64,000 nt of DNA, taken from assembly GCF_900177415.1 (NCBI RefSeq), contig NZ_FXAF01000011.1, positions 248,001 through 312,000 of the forward strand. Reading direction: 5' to 3'. The notes beneath the pieces were generated by a model. The model was not told where the DNA came from. It saw only the letters and a list, made by a program, of their open reading frames with translations, and searched no databases. The DNA is from Xaviernesmea oryzae. Its GTDB lineage: Bacteria > Pseudomonadota > Alphaproteobacteria > Rhizobiales > Rhizobiaceae. Positions within the stretch are counted from its first letter, which is position 1. The number at the start of each line of letters is the position of its first letter. Shown piece by piece: positions 1 to 8,760 of this stretch. The position numbers and the translations under genes are program-made.

Positions 1-390
1 ATCGTTCGGTGCGAGCGGCTCGCGGCTTCTGGCGTCGAGGCGCCGGGTCTCGATCTTCGGGACCGGCTCCCGCTTGTAGCCCTCGATGAGCACGAGGTCG
101 CAAGGGTGAAGGCGGGCGAGGATGTCGGCAAGACGCGGTTCCTGCTCGCCGCGCAGTTCGCGCATGATGGCGAAGCGTGTGTCGGAGACGATCGCCACTT
201 CGCTTGCGCCGGCTTGCCGGTGGCGGAAGGAATCGGCGCCCGGCTTGTCGATGTCGAAATCGTGGTGGGCGTGCTTGATGGTGGAGATCCGGTAGCCGCG
301 GCGGGTGAGCTCGGCGACGAGCTTTACTGTCAGGCCCGTCTTGCCGGAATTCTTCCAGCCTGAAATGCCGAAGACGCGGGGAAGGCTCAT
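1..390 (-). CDS. mobB: Molybdopterin-guanine dinucleotide biosynthesis adaptor MobB (3' end outside window)
   Basis: This is the N-terminal 130 codons of MobB, a GTP-binding protein that assists MobA in attaching GMP to molybdopterin to make the molybdenum guanine dinucleotide cofactor. The protein begins MSLPRVFGISGWKNSGKTGL, which contains the P-loop GWKNSGKT at about residues 10-17. Further on are the KHAHHDFDIDKPGADSFRH and LVLIEGYKREPVPKIE stretches typical of MobB. Its ATG (complement of 388-390) overlaps the mobA stop codon by four bases, so the two are probably translationally coupled. The frame is still open at base 1, so the C-terminus lies outside the window. Confidence 0.93.
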   Translation of the reverse strand, partial: MSLPRVFGISGWKNSGKTGLTVKLVAELTRRGYRISTIKHAHHDFDIDKPGADSFRHRQAGASEVAIVSDTRFAIMRELRGEQEPRLADILARLHPCDLVLIEGYKREPVPKIETRRLDARSREPLAPND

Positions 391-1025
391 GCGAGTTCCT
401 CCGCAAAGCGGCAGGCCTCTTCGAGCTCTTCCGGCGTGTTGATGTTGAAGAAGGGATCAAGCGGCCCGCGGGACGTCCCGATCGTCGGGAACTCCACGAT
501 CACCGTGCGGTGACGCCGGAGGAAGGCGGTGATGCGCCGGTTGTCGGGATCGGCAAGCCAGGCTTCGAGATCGCCGGCGATCGAGACCGGCCAGAGGCCG
601 AAGACGGGGTGGTTGCGCCCCGCCGACGCGGCGATGACGATCGTGTCCGGATCAGCCGTCCCGGCCCGAAGGCGCGCGACGAGATCGGCCGGCAGGAAGG
701 GGCTGTCGGAGGGGACGGTGAGAAGGCGGCTGGCGGCGGTGCCGCGGTCCTGCATGTCGCGCAGGCCCGAGAGCACGCCGGCAAGCGGGCCGGCCTGGCC
801 GCCGAGCCGGTCGGGCAGGAGAGGCAGGCCGAGCGGATTTGAAAAGTCTTCGGGCGCATTGAGCGTGATGGCGCAAACCTGGGGCGAGAGCCGCCGCACG
901 ATATGGCCGAGAAGGGTGTCGCCGCCGATCGTGAGGAACGCCTTCGCCGTTCCCATGCGGCTCGACTTGCCGCCGGCAAGGATCAGGCCGGGAGGGAGCC
1001 CAGGAGGGAGCACGGCGCCGGTCAT
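387..1025 (-). CDS. mobA: Molybdenum cofactor guanylyltransferase MobA
   Basis: A 212-residue protein that transfers GMP from GTP to molybdopterin. The nucleotidyltransferase signature LILAGGKSSRMGTAKAF lies near residues 14-30, and PDRLGGQAGPLAGVLSGL matches the second conserved block of the family. The length is usual for MobA (about 200 residues). The ATG at 1025 overlaps the stop of the upstream efflux gene by four bases (ATGA), and its own stop overlaps the mobB start in the same way, so the three genes form one tight leftward transcription unit. MobA acts in the cytoplasm and supplies cofactor to DMSO-reductase-family enzymes. Confidence 0.95.
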   Translation of the reverse strand: MTGAVLPPGLPPGLILAGGKSSRMGTAKAFLTIGGDTLLGHIVRRLSPQVCAITLNAPEDFSNPLGLPLLPDRLGGQAGPLAGVLSGLRDMQDRGTAASRLLTVPSDSPFLPADLVARLRAGTADPDTIVIAASAGRNHPVFGLWPVSIAGDLEAWLADPDNRRITAFLRRHRTVIVEFPTIGTSRGPLDPFFNINTPEELEEACRFAEELA

Positions 1026-2251
1026 CCGTCGATGTCCCGGGTTGCGATCGCGCCTTCGCGGCGGTCGATCTGTCGGACATATTCGGTGGCGGCGAGCGCC
1101 AGCAGCGTGGAAATGCCCATCACGACGAGCAGCGGCATGGCGCCGCCTTCCTCCTTCAGCACCGCCGCCGCCAGCGTCGACATGGCCGCGCCGCCACCCA
1201 CCGTGATCGCGCCGCCGAGGCCGGAGGCGGAGCCCGCGAGATGCGGCCGCACGCTGACGATGCCGGCATTCGAGCTCGGCAGCGTGAGGCCGTTGCCCAC
1301 GCCGGTCAGCGCCAGCGGCGCGAAGAAGGCGGTCGCCGACGCCACGTCACCGAGAAGGATGGCGGTGGTGACGGCGACGCCGATCAGGCTGACGATGCTG
1401 CCCGAGAGCATCATGGTCATGGTGCCGAAGCGGCGGGTATACCGGCCCGAGATGAAATTGCCGACCATATAGCCCGCGGCGATCAGGAAGAACTGCATGC
1501 CGAGCACGGTCGGTGTCAGATGATAGATGGCCGTGCCGACGAAGGGCGCGCCGCCGAGAAAGGCGAAGAAGACGCCGGAGGAAAAGGTCGAGGTGAGCGT
1601 ATAGCCCCAGAAGCGGCGGGATTGGAAAAGCTCGGGCCAGCTTTTGAATTGCGCGGTAAAGCTCGCCGCCGGCGCGCGGTTCGTCTCGCCGAGATCGGCG
1701 GAGACCAGCATCAGGGCGAAAAGGCCCAGTCCCAGGATGAGGGCGAAATTCGCCTCCCAGCCGAACAGGTCGTTGAGCGTGCCGCCGACGGTCGGCGCGA
1801 TCATCGGCACCAGCGACATGCCCATGGTGACATAGGCGATCATCGAGGCGGCGCCTTCCATCGGCACCGTATCGCGGATGATGGCGCGCGGCAGCACGAA
1901 GCCCGCGACGACCGCCGTCTGCAGGAGCCGTCCGAACATGAAGACGGTGACGTTGGGTGCCGTGATGCAGATCACCGTGCCGACGAGCAGGATGAGGATG
2001 CTGCCGATCATCACCCTGCGGCGTCCGAAGATGTCCGAGAGAGGCCCCAGCACGAGCTGCAGCAGGGCCGTGCCGGCGATATAGCCGGAGACGGCGAGCT
2101 GCATCACGGCATAATCGGTGCCGAAATGGACCGCCATGGCCGACAGCGAGGGCAGGAAGACGTTGAGCGAAAGGGCTGCAAGTCCGGCACAGACCACCAG
2201 CGTCATGATATGGGGCGGGGTCCGTCTGTCGAGAAACCGGATCTGCTGCAC
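1022..2251 (-). CDS. Bcr/CflA family multidrug efflux MFS transporter
   Basis: A 409-residue inner-membrane protein with about 12 hydrophobic segments. LGPLSDIFGRRRVMIGS at about residues 67-83 is the MFS loop 2-3 signature in the form seen in the Bcr/CflA drug-resistance subfamily, and RAIIRDTVPMEGAASMIA matches the family motif after TM4. The start is GTG at 2251, preceded by AAAGGA about eight bases upstream. It lies 36 bases downstream of the EamA gene and overlaps mobA by four bases. The exported substrate cannot be read from the sequence, and a role in molybdenum metabolism is not implied by the family. Confidence 0.88.
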   Translation of the reverse strand: MQQIRFLDRRTPPHIMTLVVCAGLAALSLNVFLPSLSAMAVHFGTDYAVMQLAVSGYIAGTALLQLVLGPLSDIFGRRRVMIGSILILLVGTVICITAPNVTVFMFGRLLQTAVVAGFVLPRAIIRDTVPMEGAASMIAYVTMGMSLVPMIAPTVGGTLNDLFGWEANFALILGLGLFALMLVSADLGETNRAPAASFTAQFKSWPELFQSRRFWGYTLTSTFSSGVFFAFLGGAPFVGTAIYHLTPTVLGMQFFLIAAGYMVGNFISGRYTRRFGTMTMMLSGSIVSLIGVAVTTAILLGDVASATAFFAPLALTGVGNGLTLPSSNAGIVSVRPHLAGSASGLGGAITVGGGAAMSTLAAAVLKEEGGAMPLLVVMGISTLLALAATEYVRQIDRREGAIATRDIDG

Positions 2252-2287
2252 GTCTTATTCCTTTCTGCTCTGCCTTGCGACGTTTCG

Positions 2288-3193
2288 TCAGGCCGGCGGA
2301 GCGGCACTTGCCTTCTCGATCGTGGCGCCCTGCCGCTTGCGTTCGCGATAGAAGGTATAGAGACCGGAACCGATGACGATGGCAGCACCTGTGAGCATAT
2401 AGGCGTTGGGGCGTTCGCCGAACAGCAAGACGGCGATCGCCAGCGCCCAGAGCAGGCCGGTGTAGCGGAAGGGCGCGATGAAGGAGATTTCGCCAAGGCG
2501 CATGGATTTGATGACCGCCTGATATCCGCCGAAGACCAGGACCGCGGCGAGCGCCAGATGGCCGAGCGCTTCGGGGCTGACTGGCTGCCAGCCGCCCATC
2601 GGCACGATGAGGGCCGCCCCGACGAGGGTGTTGGTCAGCGAGGTGAACAGCGTCACGGTCAGCGTCGGGATGTCGGCGGTGATCCGTCTTGTCGTCAGAT
2701 CGCGGCTTGCCGTGAAGAAACAGGTGGCAACGGCGAACAGCGCGGCAGGCGTAAAACCTTCCGGCCCCGGACGGATGATGAGCAGCACGCCGACGAAGCC
2801 GACGGCGATCGCCGCCCAGCGCCGCCAGCCGACCGGCTCGCCCAGGAAAAGTGCAGCGCCTAACGTAACGGCAAGCGGGAGCGACTGCATGATCGAGGAG
2901 GCGGCCGCGAATTCGATATGGGCGAGCGCGGAAAGGAAGGTGAGGGTGGCGCCGATCTCGAAGGCGGTGCGCAGCAGCACCAGCGGATGCATGACGGCCT
3001 TGAGAGACAGCGTCACGCCGAGATAGCGCGCGACGCCATAGATGAGGACGGTCGCCATGACGCCGCGCACCGCCATGATCTGCGCGATGCCGAGCTCGGA
3101 GGTGACGGATTTGACCAGAGCATCGTTGCAGGTGAAAGCCGCCATGGCGAGCGACATGAAGAGCGCGCCCCGCGAATTTTCCGACGATGCCAT
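2288..3193 (-). CDS. EamA/DMT family transporter
   Basis: A 301-residue membrane protein with about ten hydrophobic segments in two repeated halves, as in the drug/metabolite transporter superfamily (EamA domains at about residues 10-140 and 150-285). The second half contains the conserved GEISFIAPFRYTGLLWALAI and LFGERPNAYMLTGAAIVIGS segments. The ATG at 3193 follows a strong Shine-Dalgarno (GGAGG, spacing about seven). It is the first gene of the leftward run that continues into the Bcr-type pump and mobAB. The substrate is unknown; members of this group are often annotated only as putative permeases. Confidence 0.88.
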   Translation of the reverse strand: MASSENSRGALFMSLAMAAFTCNDALVKSVTSELGIAQIMAVRGVMATVLIYGVARYLGVTLSLKAVMHPLVLLRTAFEIGATLTFLSALAHIEFAAASSIMQSLPLAVTLGAALFLGEPVGWRRWAAIAVGFVGVLLIIRPGPEGFTPAALFAVATCFFTASRDLTTRRITADIPTLTVTLFTSLTNTLVGAALIVPMGGWQPVSPEALGHLALAAVLVFGGYQAVIKSMRLGEISFIAPFRYTGLLWALAIAVLLFGERPNAYMLTGAAIVIGSGLYTFYRERKRQGATIEKASAAPPA

Positions 3194-3469
3194 CCCGATT
3201 CCTCCGGTACCGGAGGTCTCTTAAAGCAACGGCTTACGTACCGCCAGTGCGATTGCGACAGGGACGGTACGCTCTCGGGTAGAGGTGAACGGAAGTCTAA
3301 TGCGACAGAGTGTAGGAAAGCGAATTGTCAGGGTGTCGAATTAACCCTTGTTCAACCGAAATTGGAGACTGTTGGCGCAATCATTCCCGCATGAGGCTGG
3401 AATCGTGCCGTTGCCGTTTCGCGAATGCCGCTGACGCGAAGCCGGTACCTGATTGCAGTTGGGGGAAAA

Positions 3470-6031
3470 ATGTCTTTCATCGATCGTCTTCTTCAAAGCC
3501 GCCGGATCGTCACAAAGGTTCTGCTTTTCGTCGTGCCGCTGGTCCTGCTGATCGCCGGCGTCGGCCTTGCCGGCTACTACACGGCGAGCATGCTGAACGG
3601 TCACATGACCGTGACGCGCGCGACGATCGAGAACATCGGCGATTTCGAGAATCTCCAGTCCGTTCTCCAGGAGTTCGCCAGCAAGCCCGACGATGCCTCC
3701 CTTGCCGCCCTCAGAGAGGGGATCGACCGGCAGGAAAACGGCGTGGAGGTGCTCGAAGGCCTGCTCGTGACCGACGGCGACAGGGAGCGCATCGCCGTCG
3801 TGACCGGTCTTGCGCCGAAGCTGCGGGCCGATACGGATGCCCTCTGGGCGATCAAGCAGAGGCGGGACGATAACGCCAAGGCTCTGGATTACAACGTCGA
3901 CGACATCCGCGTCATCGCGACGGGGGTGGCGGATCAGGTCGCCAATGTCCGCAAGCAGTTCGACGGGAAGGAGAAATTCGCCAAGGGCATGGTGCTGGAA
4001 GCCTATGCCTACAAGGCGATCGCCGAGCAGATCGGCGAGCTTCGCAATTCCGTCCGCGAGACGGGCACGGATGACGGCGCGATCAGCACGGCGGACATGT
4101 ATCTCGGCATTCTCGCCAAGACGTTCGAAGAGGTGCAGTCCTTCCTGACGCCGAACGGTGCCAAGCAGTTGAAGCCCATCCGCGATGCGATCGACGGCAT
4201 GGGCGATCTCATCAAGAGCGATCGGCCCGTTTCGGAAAAAGCCCAGGCGATCCGCCTTGCGGCGAGTGCCTTCATGAAACATCAGTCCGAGATGGAAGCC
4301 GAGGTCGCCAACAAGGCGGGCAATGCCGCCTCGCGTTTCGCCAGCATCGAAGGGGAGGTCGCGAGCCTTCGCACGCTTCTCGACCGCAGCGCCGAGTCGC
4401 TGCGTCTGATCGATGCCATGCAGCTTTATATCGAGCGCCTGCGCGCCACCCAGACGGAAGAGGCCCGCAAGATCGTCCTCGACGTCATGGCCCAGTTGAA
4501 CACGGCAAGCGCCGAGGTCTCCGAGCTCGCGCGCAATCCGGCCATGCGTGAATTCGGGCCCATGCTGCAGCCGCGGCTGAAGTCGATCGAGGAGGATACG
4601 GCCAAGCTTCTGTCGATCGCCGAAGAGTGGAAGACGGCCCGCGCCACCGCGACCGGGACCCTGACGGCCGGCATGGCCGGCCTCAAGAACTTCGTCGCCC
4701 AGGCCCAGGAGGTCGGCAAGGAAGACAGCGAGCGCTCGGCCCAGCTCTCGATCGTTGCCATGGTGGTCGGCACGCTGCTTGCCGTCGTCGGTGGCCTGAT
4801 GCTGGTCGAAACGCTGCGCGGCCCGCTGCGCCGCGTCACCGAAGTGATGAAGCGGCTTGCCGCCGGCGACCTCGAAGTCAAGATCGAGGGCCGCGAGCGG
4901 GGCGACGAGATCGGCGACATGGTCCGTTCCGTCACCGTCTTCCGCGATGCGGCACTGGAGAATGTCCGTCTGGAGGAAGAGGCTGCCGCAGCGCGCGAGC
5001 TTTCCAACGCGGAGTCCGAGCGCCGTGCCGCGGAACGTGCCCGCATCGCCGCCGAGCAGCGCCAGGCGCTCACCGCTCTCTCCGACGTGCTCGGCAAGCT
5101 CGCCGAGGGCGATCTGGAGCGCAGCATGGACGAGAACCTTCCGGAAGACTTCATCGAGATGGCGCGCACCTACAACCAGGCCGTCGAGGCGCTCCGGGCG
5201 ACGCTGGCCGACGTCCGCTCCACGGCAGAGGAGATCGACGGCGGCACCGGCAACCTCGCTTCGTCCGCCGACGATCTTGCCCGCCGCACCGAACAGCAGG
5301 CCGCGGCGCTTGAAGAGAGCTCGCGGGCGCTCCGGCATCTGAGCGACATCGTCCGCTCGACCGCCGAAAGCGCCAAGCAGACTTCGGTCTCTGTCAACGA
5401 GACGGAGGAATTCGCCGTCCGCTCCGGCGAGGTCGTGTCCCGCGCGGTCGACGCCATGGGCGAGATCAGCCGCTCCTCCGACAAGATCGCGACGATCATC
5501 GGCGTGATCGACGAGATCGCCTTCCAGACCAACCTTCTGGCACTCAATGCCGGCGTCGAGGCGGCGCGTGCGGGCGAGGCGGGACGCGGTTTTGCGGTCG
5601 TCGCCCAGGAAGTGCGCGAACTGGCGCAGCGCTGCGCCGGTGCGGCCCGCGAGATCAAGGGGCTCATCTCCGCAAGCTCGACCCAGGTCAGCAACGGCGT
5701 CCAGCTTGTCGAGGAGACCGGTACGGCGCTGACCGAGATCATCGGCCACATCACCGACGTCCGCAAGCTGGTCGCCCAGATTTCGGCCGCGACCGGCGAG
5801 CAGTCGACCGGCATCAACGAGGTGACCAAGGCCGTTCAGGAAGTGGAGCTCATCACCCAGCGCAACGCCGCCATGGTCGAGGAGAACAACGCCGAAATCC
5901 ACGGCCTGCGCAAGCGTGTGGAAATGCTGTCGGAGAAGATCGAGCGGTTCAAGACCCGCGATCCGGGCACGAATTTCCATGCCGGCGCCTATGAACGGCG
6001 TGCGGACATGCTGCGCAGCGACGCAGCCTGA
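3470..6031 (+). CDS. Methyl-accepting chemotaxis protein with large periplasmic sensor
   Basis: An 853-residue transmembrane chemoreceptor. TM1 is at about residues 15-37, followed by a long, mostly helical periplasmic region to about residue 424 (possibly a helical bimodular sensor), TM2 at about 425-447 and a HAMP domain at about 448-500. A second HAMP-like segment lies at about 533-590 and the cytoplasmic signalling domain at about 600-830. The hairpin tip that contacts CheA/CheW is clear: IDEIAFQTNLLALNAG then EAARAGEAGRGFAVVAQEVR (about 679-716). No C-terminal CheR-tethering pentapeptide is present. The ATG at 3470 is chosen because GGGGGA sits just upstream and the signal-anchor follows directly; an ATG at 3425 would add 15 residues without a ribosome site. 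It converges on the LysR gene with only four bases between stops. Confidence 0.93.
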   Translation: MSFIDRLLQSRRIVTKVLLFVVPLVLLIAGVGLAGYYTASMLNGHMTVTRATIENIGDFENLQSVLQEFASKPDDASLAALREGIDRQENGVEVLEGLLVTDGDRERIAVVTGLAPKLRADTDALWAIKQRRDDNAKALDYNVDDIRVIATGVADQVANVRKQFDGKEKFAKGMVLEAYAYKAIAEQIGELRNSVRETGTDDGAISTADMYLGILAKTFEEVQSFLTPNGAKQLKPIRDAIDGMGDLIKSDRPVSEKAQAIRLAASAFMKHQSEMEAEVANKAGNAASRFASIEGEVASLRTLLDRSAESLRLIDAMQLYIERLRATQTEEARKIVLDVMAQLNTASAEVSELARNPAMREFGPMLQPRLKSIEEDTAKLLSIAEEWKTARATATGTLTAGMAGLKNFVAQAQEVGKEDSERSAQLSIVAMVVGTLLAVVGGLMLVETLRGPLRRVTEVMKRLAAGDLEVKIEGRERGDEIGDMVRSVTVFRDAALENVRLEEEAAAARELSNAESERRAAERARIAAEQRQALTALSDVLGKLAEGDLERSMDENLPEDFIEMARTYNQAVEALRATLADVRSTAEEIDGGTGNLASSADDLARRTEQQAAALEESSRALRHLSDIVRSTAESAKQTSVSVNETEEFAVRSGEVVSRAVDAMGEISRSSDKIATIIGVIDEIAFQTNLLALNAGVEAARAGEAGRGFAVVAQEVRELAQRCAGAAREIKGLISASSTQVSNGVQLVEETGTALTEIIGHITDVRKLVAQISAATGEQSTGINEVTKAVQEVELITQRNAAMVEENNAEIHGLRKRVEMLSEKIERFKTRDPGTNFHAGAYERRADMLRSDAA

Positions 6032-6035
6032 GATT

Positions 6036-6917
6036 TCAAGGGATCAGAGCGGCGACCGTTTCGAGGAAACGTTGCCCGCTTGCCGGCAGCTCCGGTTGCA
6101 GCCAGGACGCCGCCATCGGCAACGATGGCGGCGTTGGCGTGACGGAACGGTAGCTGACGCCGGGCCGGGGATGGTGCGACAGGCCCGCGGTGACGAAACC
6201 CATGCCGACGCCCGCCGCGACAAGCCCGACGAGCGTCGTCATCGGCGTCACTTCCTGGACGATGCGCGGGCTGATGCCCTCTTCCTGAAAGAGGGCGATG
6301 AAGCGGTCGTGGATGCTGGGTCCGACGCTGCGCGGAGCAATCAGCAAGGGCTCGCCGGCAAGATCGGCAATCCGGATTTCGGCCCGGGAGACGAGCGGAT
6401 GGCTGGAGGGCAGGGCGAGCACGAACGGCTCGTCCGGCAGGTCGCGGACGGCAAGATGCGGATTGGCGAGCGGCGGATGCAGGATGGCGAGATCGATCGC
6501 GCCCATCGTCAGAGCCGTTTCGAGCGACGGTGAATTCATTTCGGAAAGCTCGACGTCCACGCCGGGATATCGCCGGCGATAGGCCTGCACGGCCTCCGGC
6601 AGGACGCCGTAGAAGGCGATCGCGGTGAAGCCGAGCCGCAGCCGGCCGGCCTCGCCCCGCATCGCCCTCAGGGCCTGTTCCTTGGCCGCATCGGCATTCT
6701 CGATCGCCCGCCGCGCCGGTTCGAGAAACGCCTTGCCGGCAGGCGTCAGGGCGACGCTGCGCCGGTCCCGGACAAAGAGGTCCGTGCCGATCTCGAATTC
6801 CAGGGCACGGATACGCTGGCTGAGCGAGGGCTGGGTGAGATGCAGCCGTTCGGCCGCCCGGCGGAAATGCAGCTCTTCCGCGACGGCGACGAAACACGCC
6901 ATGGACCGGATATCCAT
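6036..6917 (-). CDS. LysR family transcriptional regulator
   Basis: A 293-residue regulator. The N-terminal winged helix-turn-helix (residues 1-60) carries the family signature AAERLHLTQPSLSQRIRALE, followed by a periplasmic-binding-like effector domain (about 90-290). The ATG at 6917 follows AGGAG at good spacing; a start 12 codons upstream lacks such a site. It is divergent from the P460-like gene (about 130 bases between starts), the usual arrangement for a LysR regulator and its target, so control of that gene and perhaps the following SDR is plausible. The inducer is unknown. Confidence 0.92.
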   Translation of the reverse strand: MDIRSMACFVAVAEELHFRRAAERLHLTQPSLSQRIRALEFEIGTDLFVRDRRSVALTPAGKAFLEPARRAIENADAAKEQALRAMRGEAGRLRLGFTAIAFYGVLPEAVQAYRRRYPGVDVELSEMNSPSLETALTMGAIDLAILHPPLANPHLAVRDLPDEPFVLALPSSHPLVSRAEIRIADLAGEPLLIAPRSVGPSIHDRFIALFQEEGISPRIVQEVTPMTTLVGLVAAGVGMGFVTAGLSHHPRPGVSYRSVTPTPPSLPMAASWLQPELPASGQRFLETVAALIP

Positions 6918-7046
6918 CGAAGCTCCTGATAAAGATTGCCTATCACAGATCATGATATTCCGATTGGAACCTGATCAGGGTGATCCTTATCTTCTTTCGA
7001 AGCAAGGGCTCTTGTTCTTCCAAGGTCAACGAAAGGGCATGAAACA

Positions 7047-7565
7047 GTGCCGAAACCCGACGGTCATTTGGTGGAGCGGTGCATGGTCGCGTCATTGGCG
7101 ATCATTGCCCTGATCTTCGGCGCGATGGCCGCTTACGCGGTCGTCGCGGACAATCACAGCGGCGGGTTCACGCGTTACGCCCGGGTCGACCGGCCGGATG
7201 GGACCTATCGCAACATGCTGGTCGACGACGTCTCGCTTGCGGCACTGCGCCAGGGCAGGCCGGCGGAGACGATGACCATCCTGATGGAGAGCTTTTCCGG
7301 CGGCAGCCTGACGTCCGTCTTCGTCAAGCGCCGCGAAGGGGGCCGCTGGACCTATGGTTCGGTCAGGCCCGGCGAAGACCTCAAGGCCTTCCGGCCCGGC
7401 CCCTCATGCGCCACCTGCCATCGGGCCGCCGGTGCAGGCGACGGCATGTTCACCCGGCCGATGCTGGAGGGGTTCGTGAAGACCGGATCGGTCCGGCAGA
7501 CTTTCTGCGACCGGTCGGGCCGCTCGCCCTGCAGCCCGGATGTCTATCGGCGGGCATCGCGCTGA
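7047..7565 (+). CDS. Secreted cytochrome P460-like heme protein
   Basis: A 172-residue protein with an N-terminal hydrophobic segment (about residues 14-33) that reads as a signal peptide or anchor. A single c-type heme motif CATCH lies at residues 121-125, followed by GDGMFTRPM. A CxxCH near the C-terminus followed by an aromatic/FT block, with VFVKRREGGRWTYG before it, resembles the cytochrome P460 family (periplasmic heme enzymes acting on hydroxylamine or of unknown function). The P460 assignment is from remembered motif layout and should be treated as tentative. The GTG at 7047 follows GAAAGGG; an in-frame ATG at 7083 is an alternative start. It is divergent from the LysR gene and upstream of the SDR. 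Confidence 0.65.
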   Translation: MPKPDGHLVERCMVASLAIIALIFGAMAAYAVVADNHSGGFTRYARVDRPDGTYRNMLVDDVSLAALRQGRPAETMTILMESFSGGSLTSVFVKRREGGRWTYGSVRPGEDLKAFRPGPSCATCHRAAGAGDGMFTRPMLEGFVKTGSVRQTFCDRSGRSPCSPDVYRRASR

Positions 7566-7655
7566 TCCGCGAAAGGCAGGAAACGGGTGGCCGGCAGCAC
7601 CCCGATCTGGAATTTGGATCCCGCATTTGATGAAAACAGCAAAGCGGAGACATCC

Positions 7656-8426
7656 ATGAGAATCCTTGAAGGAAAGATCGCAATCGTCACCGGTGCGAGC
7701 GCCGGCATCGGCCGGGCTGCGGCGAAGCTTTTCGCCGGCGAGGGCGCAAGCCTGGTGGTCACGGCAAGACGGGCCGAACTGCTGGACGCGCTGGTCGAGG
7801 AGATCGAGGCCAGCGGAGGCAAGGCCACGGCGCTTGCGGGAGACATTCGCGGCGAGGACCTGCATCGGCGGCTGGTGGAAACGGCGGTGGAACGTTTCGG
7901 CGGTCTCGACATCGCCTTCAACAATGCCGGCGGCACTGTCGCCTATGGACCGGTGACCGAAACTTCCGCGGACGACTGGCGCGCCACGCTGGATCTCAAC
8001 CTCACCAGCGGGTTCCTTGCCGCGAAATACCAGGCGCCGGCGATGATTGCCCGCGGCGGCGGATCGATCGTCTTCACGTCCACCTTCGTCGGACATAGCG
8101 CCGGCATGCCGGGCATGGGCGCCTATGCGGCCGCCAAAGCCGGGCTCACGGGCCTGGTGCAGGTGCTGGCGGCGGAACTCGGACCGCACAGGATACGGGT
8201 CAATGCCCTGCTGCCGGGCGGGGTCGACACGGACGCCAATCCGATCAATTTTCCGGGCGCGCTTCCCGAGACGATCGGCTTCATCCGCGGATTGCACGCG
8301 CTGAAACGTGTTGCCAAGCCCGAGGAAATCGCCAAAGCCGCGCTGTTCCTGGGTTCGGACATGGCGAGCTTCGTGACAGGTTCCTCGATGCTCGCCGACG
8401 GCGGCGTCTCGATCAGCCGGACGTGA
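7656..8426 (+). CDS. Short-chain dehydrogenase/reductase (SDR family oxidoreductase)
   Basis: A 256-residue classical SDR. The Rossmann nucleotide-binding motif TGASAGIG is at about residues 12-19, the NNAG structural motif is present, and the catalytic serine (S142 in IVFTSTF) and YxxxK pair (Y157, K161 in YAAAK) are intact. The C-terminal LGSDMASFVTGSSMLADGG is typical of the family. The ATG at 7656 follows GGAGA; an in-frame start at 7587 would add 23 residues that match nothing in SDRs. The residues after strand 2 (ARRAELL) suggest NADP preference, which is an inference. The substrate is unknown. Confidence 0.92.
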   Translation: MRILEGKIAIVTGASAGIGRAAAKLFAGEGASLVVTARRAELLDALVEEIEASGGKATALAGDIRGEDLHRRLVETAVERFGGLDIAFNNAGGTVAYGPVTETSADDWRATLDLNLTSGFLAAKYQAPAMIARGGGSIVFTSTFVGHSAGMPGMGAYAAAKAGLTGLVQVLAAELGPHRIRVNALLPGGVDTDANPINFPGALPETIGFIRGLHALKRVAKPEEIAKAALFLGSDMASFVTGSSMLADGGVSISRT

Positions 8427-8760
8427 GAAACGCGGCGCGGAGCAGGTTGCAATCGGCTCTGCGCCGCCTAATAGCGGACTTCCCTCTGATGGCGGAAGGC
8501 CAGAACATAACGGCGTCACCGTCAGGTTCATAGCGATAGAGGGCGATATAGCCGGAAGCCCCGAAGGGGATGAGCAGTTCACGCAGTTCGGCATTATGCT
8601 GAAAGGGCCGGCCGATTTCCGGCGACGTTTCCAAAAGTGCAAACTGTCGGCTTATCGCGTCCGAAGCACGGCGAGAGACCTGCACGCCGGCCTTCTTCAG
8701 GAAAGTCCGGCAGCGTTCGATCCCGAGTATCGCGCCACGGGTGACGATTACTTGTGGCAC
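8413..8760 (-). CDS. RelE/ParE-type toxin with an apparently frameshifted C-terminus
   Basis: Toxin partner of the upstream ribbon-helix-helix protein. The first about 85 residues fit the ParE/RelE toxin fold (RRASDAISRQFALLETSPEI, GRPFQHNAELRELLIPFG, GYIALYRYEPDGDAV). As it reads, the protein has 115 residues and a basic, unfamiliar tail. In the next frame from about 8505 the DNA encodes VLAFRHQREVRY and a TAG stop at 8468-8470, which is the usual ParE ending. One base therefore appears to be missing near 8503-8507; restoring it would give a 97-residue protein of normal length and remove the 14-base overlap with the SDR gene. The GTG start at 8760 overlaps the antitoxin by 13 bases. It may be an inactivated toxin or a sequencing error. 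Confidence 0.75.
   Translation of the reverse strand: MPQVIVTRGAILGIERCRTFLKKAGVQVSRRASDAISRQFALLETSPEIGRPFQHNAELRELLIPFGASGYIALYRYEPDGDAVMFWPSAIRGKSAIRRRRADCNLLRAAFLTSG

Noticed and set aside
1241..2863. 540-codon plus-strand frame across the efflux genes
   Set aside because: Composition dominated by Arg, Asp and His and no motif; the minus strand encodes two clear transporters.
3341..5980. 879-codon minus-strand frame antisense to the chemoreceptor
   Set aside because: The plus-strand chemoreceptor has all family motifs; the antisense frame is His/Asp/Leu-rich and domain-free.
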